NCBI GenBank assembly: GCA_033763635.1
Contig: JANRKG010000401.1
Coordinates: 1-16,888 of the forward strand
Direction of reading: 5' to 3'
Length of the DNA: 16,888 bases
Origin: JANRKG01 sp033763635
Lineage (GTDB): Bacteria; Cyanobacteriota; Cyanobacteriia; GCF-001939115
Shown: positions 6,379 to 12,446 of the stretch, piece by piece
How the letters are laid out: each line of letters opens with the position of its first letter
Numbering within the stretch: position 1 is the stretch's first letter
Program-made: the position numbers and the translations under genes
The notes under the pieces: generated by a model
Databases searched by the model: none
Seen by the model: the letters and a program-made list of their open reading frames with translations, nothing else
What the model was told of the DNA's origin: nothing

Positions 6379-7078
6379 AGGCAATCGCGGGTTCGCGCAA
6401 ATCCCGGCAATAGGTGTCATACACCCCATCCAGAAATTGCCACAGAGCATCCGCCGCTTGACGAGCTACATCTAATACGGCAGCTTCTTTTTCAGGCGTA
6501 TCGGCAAACTGTTCAATCAGTTGCAGTTCAGATTTGGAATGGCCGACATCCGCCGTTTCGTGTACGGTGAAGAACTCATAATCCGAGGGATTCGTCAGCC
6601 CATAGAACTGTTTCAACCCGTCTACTTTCACGCCAGCAATCTCTGGAATTTGGGACTCATAGACGAATAGAGCCGCTAACCCTGCATAAAAGGGAGAGGT
6701 CAAGCAAAGCGTCCGGAAGGTCTCAACGAGATTCTGGGTCGTGTTCAGCATGGGAGACTCAACTAGCTCGGCATCCGTTGCCCCCATTGCCAGGGCAAAC
6801 TGCCGCCACAAAGCAGGGTGGTTTTTGCTGCCCCGCTCTTCACCAATCAAATTCTCCAGAATTTCTTGACGAACGGCGATCGAACCGTTGAACGCCGGAG
6901 TGTTGAAGTGAACCGCACTCAGATAGGTCGGGAAAGCCAGCACATTCTGAAAATACTGGATGGCGTACTGCTTCAGGTGTTCTTGAGTCAGCTTGCCTTC
7001 AGTCCAGGCAACATAGTAAGGATGCTGGAGAAGATGCTTTTGCTCAACGATCGCTTTGAGTTGAACGCGCAGTGTCAT
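6377..7078 (-). CDS. CADD-family protein, probable self-sacrificing p-aminobenzoate synthase (TenA/PqqC-like fold)
   Basis: The 233-aa all-helical protein resembles Chlamydia CADD (CT610), which makes p-aminobenzoate for folate, using its own tyrosine as the precursor, with a dimetal centre. Matched by eye, the key residues are all present. The metal ligands align as Glu80 and His87 (IGEERGSKNH), Glu of YESQIPE, and the H-x3-D-x2-H spacing of VHETADVGH. The Lys ten residues after the YES glutamate (IAGVK) is kept, and Tyr22 in HPYYVAW matches the sacrificed Tyr27. A four-residue insertion occurs before Glu80. The ATG at 7076-7078 is chosen because AAGGA lies 6 nt upstream (7085-7089); a 12-residue longer start at 7114 has no such site. 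It lies 138 bp downstream of topA on the same strand. Annotation as a PqqC/TenA family protein is the fallback. Confidence 0.88.
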   Translation of the reverse strand: MTLRVQLKAIVEQKHLLQHPYYVAWTEGKLTQEHLKQYAIQYFQNVLAFPTYLSAVHFNTPAFNGSIAVRQEILENLIGEERGSKNHPALWRQFALAMGATDAELVESPMLNTTQNLVETFRTLCLTSPFYAGLAALFVYESQIPEIAGVKVDGLKQFYGLTNPSDYEFFTVHETADVGHSKSELQLIEQFADTPEKEAAVLDVARQAADALWQFLDGVYDTYCRDLREPAIA

Positions 7079-7084
7079 GGATTT

Positions 7085-7089
7085 TCCTT
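7085..7089 (-). promoter_or_regulatory. Shine-Dalgarno of the CADD-family gene
   Basis: AAGGA on the minus strand, 6 nt before the ATG at 7076-7078. It supports that start over the ATG at 7114. Confidence 0.7.
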
Positions 7090-7216
7090 CAGAAGCGAGT
7101 GGACAAACAGGCAATCGTTAGAGACGATCGCCGCAAAGAACGATAAACATCGTCCTTTGCTCCATTCATAGTAATAGATACAGGCGATTTGTTTTTCAAC
7201 AGCCCTGAACCATTCC

Positions 7217-10021
7217 TCAAGAAGCACTTTTCTTGCGGGTTGTGGTGGTTTTCGTCGTGCTGGAAGTGGCCTTTTTAGTCGTGGTTTTCTTGGCAGTCGT
7301 TTTGGTAGACTTCGCAGCAGATTTGCCAGTCGATTTGCTAGCCGTACTTTTCTGAGTCGTCTTGGGGGTGCTGGCTTCTGTTTCGGGATCAGCACTTGCT
7401 GCCTTCTTCGATCGACTACTCGTTTTCTTGGCGGGTACTTTGGCTGCCAGCACCTCCACCGCCCGTTCTAAAGTGATGTCTTCAATAGACACCCCTTCTG
7501 GCAAACTGGCGTTGGTTTTCAGATGCTTAATATAAGGGCCATAGGGACCGTCGTAAATTGCAACAGGTTCCTGATCCGCTGGGTGTGAACCCAATTCTCG
7601 AATCGGTTTCGCGGCTCTGCGTCCTCCCCGTCCCAATTTGGGTTCACTGAGCATCTCCAGCGCCCGTTCCAGGGTGATCGTCAGCACATCATCCCCAGCT
7701 TTGATCGATCGGTAATCGGGTTTTTCGCCCCCACCGGGATGGTGAACCACATAGGGACCAAACTGGCCCTGACTGGCCTGAATTCGTCCCCCTGTTTCGG
7801 GATGAGCGCCCAATGTACGGGGTAGGGACAGTAGCCCGACTGCCATCTCTAGCGTGACATCACCCAGGGCAACCCCTTTAGGGAGAGAAGCTCGTTTGGG
7901 GGCCGGAGGTTTTTTCGTTGTGGATTTACCCGACTTTTTCCCCTTGGTTTCTGTTTTGGTAGGTTCCTCTGCGGGTGGGTCTCCCAATTGCACATAGGGA
8001 CCGTAGGGACCGATTCGAACATAAATAGGTTCTCCCGTCTCTGGGTGTAGACCAATTTTGTCCGGTCCCTTCAGTAGGATCTCAATCTGTTCCGGGTCCA
8101 GATCGGAAGGGGTCATGTCTTTGGGAATCGAAGCCTTCAGCAGACCTTCCCCATTCTCCTGCTCGAGGTACGCTCCATGCCGCCCAATCCGGACCCTGGC
8201 AGAGAGGTTCTCTAGCTCGATCGTCCGGGCTTCGATCGCATCAATTTGGTGCTTTCGTTGCTCGACCTGAGCTTCCAGCCCCTCTTCTCCCAAATAGAAA
8301 TGGCGCAGGTAGGGCAACCATTCTGCTTCCCCCGTGGAAATTTCATCCAGGGTTTGCTCCATCCGGGCCGTAAAGCTCACATCCACCAGATCTGGGAAGT
8401 GCTTCTCCAGCAGTGCCGTTACTGCAAAAGCGGTGAAGGTGGGAACCAGGGTGTTGTTGATCATCTGGGCATAGCCCCGATCGACGATCGTACCGATGAT
8501 GGACGCATAGGTACTCGGACGACCGATCCCCTCACTTTCCAGGGTCTTCACCAGGGAGGCTTCCGTATAACGGGCCGGGGGCTGGGTTTCATGGCCCAAG
8601 GCTTCCAATTCCTGACAGGTCAGCCGATCGCCGGACTGCATCGGCGGCAGGATCACTTCCTGATCTTCGATCGCTGCATTTGGATCATCCGACCCTTCTA
8701 CATAGGCCCGGAAAAAACCAGGAAAGTCAATGCGCTTACCCGTCGCCCGAAACCCAGCCTCTTCTACCTGAATTTGGACCGTGACATGGGTTTGCCGTGC
8801 TTCTGCCATCTGGGTCGCCACCGTGCGCTTCCAGATCAGGTCGTACAGTTGAAATTCTCGTCCTGAAAGCCCCGTCGCCTGTGGTGTGCGGAAGGTACTA
8901 CCCGCGGGCCGGATGGCTTCGTGGGCCTCCTGCGCCCCCTTACTTTTTGTGGAATACTGGCGGGGTTCGGGACTCAGGTAAGCAGCCCCATACATGGCTT
9001 CTACACAACTGCGAGCCGCACCGATCGCCTGTTGGGACAGGTTTACCGAGTCCGTCCGCATGTAGGTGATATAGCCCTGCTCATAGAGGTTCTGGGCAAC
9101 CCGCATCGTATCCCGTGCCGAGAGCCGTAGTTTACGGTTTGCTTCCTGCTGAAGCGTTGAGGTGGTAAAAGGTGCAGACGGCCTCCGGGTGACAGGCCGT
9201 TCTTCCAGGGAAGTAACGGCCCATTCCCGTGTTTGCAGCCGCTCTTTCAGTTCATTGGCCCGATTCTCATCCAGCAGGAGAACGGTTCGCCCCTCGGCAA
9301 TCTGGCCTGTGGATTCGTCAAAGTCACTGCCATTGGCCAAGCGGACTCCCCCCAGGGTGACTAACTTGGCTTCAAAAGAACTTCGCTGAATCGAGAGGCT
9401 GGCTTTCAAGTCCCAGTAGCTCCCTTTCCGGAAGGCCCGTCGTTGCCGTTCCCGAGTGACCAGCAGCCGCACCGCAACGGATTGAACCCGTCCCGCCGAC
9501 AGTTTGCCACCAATTTTTTCCCAAAGGAGGGGGGAAAGGGTGTATCCCACCAGGCGATCGAGAATCCGGCGAGTTTCCTGGGCATGAACCAGTTGTTCGT
9601 CTACATCACGGCAATTGTTCAACGCATCCCGAATCGCCTCTTGGGTGATCTCATGGAACACCATGCGCTTTGTCGGAATTTTGGGTTGAAGCACTTGCAT
9701 TAAGTGCCAACTAATGCTCTCCCCTTCCCGGTCTTCGTCCGTTGCCAGGACAAGCTCATCCGCTTCCTTGAGGGCATCTTTCAGAGTTTTGACGACTTTC
9801 TTTTTGTCTTCTGGGATGACATAGACAGGAGCAAAGTCCGAATTAACATCGACCCCTAATTGCCGCAGCTTCTTGTCCTTAATCTCGGCGGGCACTTCAC
9901 TGGCGGAGGGGGGCAAATCTCGCACATGCCCCATCGATGCCTCCACCCGATAATCGGTCGGCAGATAGTTGCGAATCGTGCGTGCTTTCGTGGGAGATTC
10001 AACAATGACAAGCGTTGACAT
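7217..10021 (-). CDS. topA: DNA topoisomerase I (type IA)
   Basis: This 934-aa enzyme relaxes negative supercoils by single-strand passage. The TOPRIM domain opens the protein, with Glu8 (VIVESPTKA) and the acidic triad Asp95, Asp97, Glu99 in LATDEDREGE. The catalytic tyrosine is Tyr320 in GYITYMRTDS, with Arg322 beside it. The C-terminus has no CxxC zinc ribbons as in E. coli. It carries about four Gly-x-x-Gly-Pro-Tyr-type topoisomerase C-terminal repeats (IGRHGAYLE, IGPYGPYVQ, GQFGPYVVH, DGPYGPYIKH) over roughly residues 600-860, then a Lys/Thr/Ser-rich basic tail of about 70 residues. The length and architecture match cyanobacterial TopA. The start ATG at 10019-10021 gives MSTLVIVESP, the invariant beginning. 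It is divergent from ndhB across 332 bp. Confidence 0.98.
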   Translation of the reverse strand: MSTLVIVESPTKARTIRNYLPTDYRVEASMGHVRDLPPSASEVPAEIKDKKLRQLGVDVNSDFAPVYVIPEDKKKVVKTLKDALKEADELVLATDEDREGESISWHLMQVLQPKIPTKRMVFHEITQEAIRDALNNCRDVDEQLVHAQETRRILDRLVGYTLSPLLWEKIGGKLSAGRVQSVAVRLLVTRERQRRAFRKGSYWDLKASLSIQRSSFEAKLVTLGGVRLANGSDFDESTGQIAEGRTVLLLDENRANELKERLQTREWAVTSLEERPVTRRPSAPFTTSTLQQEANRKLRLSARDTMRVAQNLYEQGYITYMRTDSVNLSQQAIGAARSCVEAMYGAAYLSPEPRQYSTKSKGAQEAHEAIRPAGSTFRTPQATGLSGREFQLYDLIWKRTVATQMAEARQTHVTVQIQVEEAGFRATGKRIDFPGFFRAYVEGSDDPNAAIEDQEVILPPMQSGDRLTCQELEALGHETQPPARYTEASLVKTLESEGIGRPSTYASIIGTIVDRGYAQMINNTLVPTFTAFAVTALLEKHFPDLVDVSFTARMEQTLDEISTGEAEWLPYLRHFYLGEEGLEAQVEQRKHQIDAIEARTIELENLSARVRIGRHGAYLEQENGEGLLKASIPKDMTPSDLDPEQIEILLKGPDKIGLHPETGEPIYVRIGPYGPYVQLGDPPAEEPTKTETKGKKSGKSTTKKPPAPKRASLPKGVALGDVTLEMAVGLLSLPRTLGAHPETGGRIQASQGQFGPYVVHHPGGGEKPDYRSIKAGDDVLTITLERALEMLSEPKLGRGGRRAAKPIRELGSHPADQEPVAIYDGPYGPYIKHLKTNASLPEGVSIEDITLERAVEVLAAKVPAKKTSSRSKKAASADPETEASTPKTTQKSTASKSTGKSAAKSTKTTAKKTTTKKATSSTTKTTTTRKKSAS

Positions 10022-10353
10022 GGGCGTTCAAGTTCAGACAAACATTACCAAAGCAGACCGGATGGCTGAAAGAAAAAGAATACCTGATCTGGTGATCTTC
10101 TCTTACTTATAACCAAAACATATCTTTCCTGCGTTGTCTTTACCAGCGATTCATGCAATTAGACCCATAAAGCAGGTAATTCGCACGATCGATCAGGTCT
10201 ATGCTAATCATTCAGAATCGATTGGGAGAAACAAAAGACAGAAAAGAACCGGAGTACGAGGGGACACGATAGAATCCATTGTGGACAGATCGATTGACTG
10301 CTTCAACAGGTAGCTGGGTCGATCTTCGATAAAATTCAATCGCCATCGATCCT
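10022..10353. other. Divergent regulatory gap between topA and ndhB
   Basis: These 332 bp have no convincing ORF and must hold the promoters of both genes. For topA a TATAAG (10106-10111, minus) sits about 85 nt from the ATG, without a good -35. For ndhB a TAAAAT (10330-10335) lies 18 nt before the ATG, also without a good -35. A loose inverted repeat joins AGATCGAT (10287-10294) to GTCGATCT (10318-10325), and ATCGAT words recur. ndhB has no Shine-Dalgarno. None of these sites is strong enough to list separately. Confidence 0.5.
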
Positions 10354-11925
10354 ATGGACTTTGCAACTCTCGCAGCGCAATTAAACACCGGGACAATTCT
10401 CCCTGAAGGAATTGTCATCCTTACCTTACTTTTTATTTTATTAGGAGATTTAATTCAGGGACGCAGTTCCTCCCGATGGACTCCCTACGTCGCCATCTTG
10501 GGGTTGCTGGGTGCGGTCGTTGCCCTGACCTATCAGTGGGACACGACGAATCCCATTGGGTTTCTGGGAGGATTTAACAGCGATGCCCTGAGTGTTGTTT
10601 TCAGGGGAATTATCGCCCTATCTGCGGCAGTGACGATATTAATGTCAATCCGCTATGTAGAGCAGGCGGGGACGGCCCTGGGCGAGTTTATTATCATTCT
10701 GCTGTCAGCCACAACCGGGGCAATGTTCCTGTCCGGGGCAGACGAACTAGTAATGGTGTACGTCTCCCTGGAAACGCTCAGTATCGCCTCCTACCTGTTG
10801 ACCGGATACATGAAGCGCGATCCCCGATCTAATGAAGCGGCTCTGAAATATTTATTGATTGGTGCTTCTAGTTCCGCCATCTTCCTGTACGGCATTTCCC
10901 TCCTCTATGGGTTATCGGGTGGCGAAACTCGGTTAACCGAGATTGCCAGAGTGCTGGCTGAAGGCGGAACAACGCAATCCATCGGGTTGGTGATCGCCCT
11001 GGTGTTTGCGATCGCCGGGATCGCCTTCAAAATCGCCGCAGTTCCCTTCCACCAGTGGACACCGGATGTATACGAGGGATCGCCTACGCCTGTCGTTGCC
11101 TTCCTTTCCGTTGGCTCCAAAGCGGCTGGGTTTGCACTGGCAATTCGCCTCTTGGTGACGGCCTTTCCACTTTTGACGAAAGAATGGCAGTTCGTATTTA
11201 CCGCATTGGCAATTCTCAGTATGGTACTGGGGAACGTGGTGGCCCTGGTCCAAACCAGCATGAAGCGGATGTTGGCCTACTCTTCGATCGCCCAGGCCGG
11301 GTTTGTCATGATCGGATTGATCACAGGCACTCAGGAAGGCTACGCCAGTATGGTCTTCTACCTGATGATTTATCTGTTCATGAACCTGGGAGGATTTACC
11401 TGCGTGATTCTGTTCACCCTGCGAACGGGGACTGACCAGATCAGCGAATACTCCGGGCTGTATCAAAAAGATCCCTTGCTGACCCTGTGCTTAAGCATCT
11501 GTCTCCTTTCCCTCGGTGGGATTCCGCCGCTTGCTGGGTTCTTTGGTAAGATTTACCTCTTCTGGGCTGGCTGGCGAGCCGGAGCTTATGGCCTGGTACT
11601 TCTGGGTCTGATTACCAGTGTTATCTCCATTTACTACTACATCCGAGTGGTAAAGATGATGGTTGTGAAAGAACCCCACGAGATGTCAGATGCGGTTAAG
11701 AACTATCCCGAAATCAACTGGAAATTGCCGGGAATGCGACCTCTGCAAGTGGGTCTGGTTTTGTCTCTGATTGCGACCTCCATTGCTGGGATTCTCTCCA
11801 ATCCCCTCTTTACTCTGGCAAACGACTCGATTAGCAAAACCCCTGTACTACGATCGGCAATCGCCGCTCAACAGGCCGCAGTGGTGCGATCGGCTCAAGC
11901 GATTGAACCAGTTGTGAAAGGCTAA
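10354..11925 (+). CDS. ndhB: NAD(P)H-quinone oxidoreductase subunit 2 (NDH-1 subunit B)
   Basis: This 523-aa integral membrane subunit belongs to the thylakoid NDH-1 complex. It takes part in respiration, cyclic electron flow around photosystem I and CO2 uptake, and is one of the antiporter-like proton-pumping subunits. About 14 hydrophobic helices are evident. Family hallmarks include VYVSLETLSIASYLLTG (conserved Glu in helix 5), KYLLIGASSSAIFLYG, the QWTPDVYEGSPTPVVAFLS segment, and MKRMLAYSSIAQAGF with its conserved Lys. The length matches cyanobacterial NdhB (about 520 aa) and no truncation is seen. The start at 10354 gives MDFATLAAQLNTGTILPEGI, the usual N-terminus. It appears monocistronic, with a strong terminator about 100 nt downstream and a promoter presumably in the gap shared with topA. 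Confidence 0.98.
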   Translation: MDFATLAAQLNTGTILPEGIVILTLLFILLGDLIQGRSSSRWTPYVAILGLLGAVVALTYQWDTTNPIGFLGGFNSDALSVVFRGIIALSAAVTILMSIRYVEQAGTALGEFIIILLSATTGAMFLSGADELVMVYVSLETLSIASYLLTGYMKRDPRSNEAALKYLLIGASSSAIFLYGISLLYGLSGGETRLTEIARVLAEGGTTQSIGLVIALVFAIAGIAFKIAAVPFHQWTPDVYEGSPTPVVAFLSVGSKAAGFALAIRLLVTAFPLLTKEWQFVFTALAILSMVLGNVVALVQTSMKRMLAYSSIAQAGFVMIGLITGTQEGYASMVFYLMIYLFMNLGGFTCVILFTLRTGTDQISEYSGLYQKDPLLTLCLSICLLSLGGIPPLAGFFGKIYLFWAGWRAGAYGLVLLGLITSVISIYYYIRVVKMMVVKEPHEMSDAVKNYPEINWKLPGMRPLQVGLVLSLIATSIAGILSNPLFTLANDSISKTPVLRSAIAAQQAAVVRSAQAIEPVVKG

Positions 11926-11934
11926 TTCTTTTAT

Positions 11935-11955
11935 GGCAGAAGGCAGAGGGCAGAA
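11935..11955 (+). repeat. Three heptamer repeats (GGCAGAR)
   Basis: GGCAGAA, GGCAGAG and GGCAGAA stand in tandem 10 nt after the ndhB stop. They resemble the short tandemly repeated heptamers (STRR) known from filamentous cyanobacteria. The last unit runs into the dispersed repeat that starts at 11950. Confidence 0.65.
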
Positions 11956-12018
11956 GGGAAATGATTACGAAGCGATCGGTTTCACCTGCCAACCCTTTCT
12001 AGCTTAAATAGGTACTGC
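11950..12018 (+). repeat. Dispersed intergenic repeat, copy 1 (after ndhB)
   Basis: It begins with GCAGAAGGGAAATG and ends with AATAGGTACTGC, each exactly matching copy 2 at 15369-15435. The 43-nt middle shares shorter words with the 41-nt middle of copy 2 (TTTC, ACCT, CAAC, TCT). It lies directly before a terminator hairpin and has no coding capacity. Confidence 0.7.
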
Positions 12019-12024
12019 TATCGC

Positions 12025-12056
12025 AAGAGGACAGGGTTAGCCCTGTCCTCTTTTTT
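12025..12056 (+). terminator. Intrinsic terminator of ndhB
   Basis: A perfect stem of about 11-12 bp (AGAGGACAGGG / CCCTGTCCTCT) with the tetraloop TTAG is followed directly by a run of six T. On the other strand no T-run follows, so it acts for the plus strand. Confidence 0.93.
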
Positions 12057-12095
12057 ATTGACTTATTTTTTATTGGCTCATTTTTTATTGACTCA
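12051..12095 (+). repeat. Three tandem 15-bp units beginning with T6
   Basis: The units are TTTTTTATTGACTTA (12051-12065), TTTTTTATTGGCTCA (12066-12080) and TTTTTTATTGACTCA (12081-12095). They differ at one to two positions. The first T6 doubles as the terminator tract. Confidence 0.85.
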
Positions 12096-12380
12096 CAATT
12101 AACAAAGCTTCAAAAGTTAGTTGATTAACAAAAGAAAATATTTGTAAAGCCCTATTTTTAGAAATCCTATTTTTTGTTTTAAAGCCACAATAAACTTTTA
12201 ATTTTATTCAGCCAATCAAAATTTAATTCTGGCTGGAAACCTGATCCAATAAAAGGTTTAGAAAATATCTTTTTGTTTTTTCTGAATGTTAAATATTACT
12301 TCGCAGACAAAATTTAATTTGTGTAATTGGGATCTTTAAAGAAAAAATTAAGAATATATTCTACTCAAAAAGAGATTGGA

Positions 12381-12409
12381 TTGACAGAGTGGTAGGGGAA
12401 TTCTATCGA
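12381..12409 (+). promoter_or_regulatory. Probable promoter of the GH65 fusion gene
   Basis: A perfect -35 TTGACA (12381-12386) is followed after 17 nt by TATCGA (12404-12409), which keeps only the first three -10 consensus bases. It ends 37 nt before the ATG. The good -35 with a poor -10 suggests an activated or regulated promoter. Confidence 0.45.
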
Positions 12410-12414
12410 TAGAA
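12401..12414. promoter_or_regulatory. 14-bp perfect palindrome over the putative -10 (possible operator)
   Basis: TTCTATCGATAGAA equals its own reverse complement and covers the putative -10 box. It lies inside a larger inverted pair, AGGGGAAT (12394-12401) with ATTCCCCT (12427-12434). This position fits a repressor site, but no regulator gene is nearby to pair with it. Confidence 0.45.
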
Positions 12415-12446
12415 ATGATGATTCCCATTCCCCTAAAGGCTCACTG

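Larger units (their letters stand above)
11926..12446. other. 521-bp gap between ndhB and the GH65 fusion gene
   Basis: The left part holds the heptamers, the dispersed repeat, the terminator and the 15-bp tandem units. The stretch from about 12096 to 12380 is strongly AT-rich and without a convincing ORF in any frame. It has scattered direct repeats such as ATTAACAAA (twice near 12100-12135) and CAAAATTTAATT (near 12217 and 12308). The right end holds the probable promoter and palindrome of the downstream gene. I recognise no RNA gene or mobile element here. Confidence 0.6.

Noticed and set aside
7079..7216. Possible terminator between topA and the CADD gene
   Set aside because: Only a loose GACGAT/ATCGTC pairing with a long loop and no T-run is seen, so it was not called.
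8246..8866. Plus-strand open frame of about 206 codons opposite topA
   Set aside because: It lies wholly within topA, has no recognisable family, and its composition reads as the complement of a real gene.
10933..11466. Minus-strand frame of about 177 codons and plus-strand frame at 11055 inside ndhB
   Set aside because: Both are shadows of the well-conserved ndhB frame.
12237..12259. Small hairpin AAACCT / AGGTTT in the AT-rich gap
   Set aside because: A 6-bp stem with an 11-nt loop in AT-rich sequence is expected by chance.
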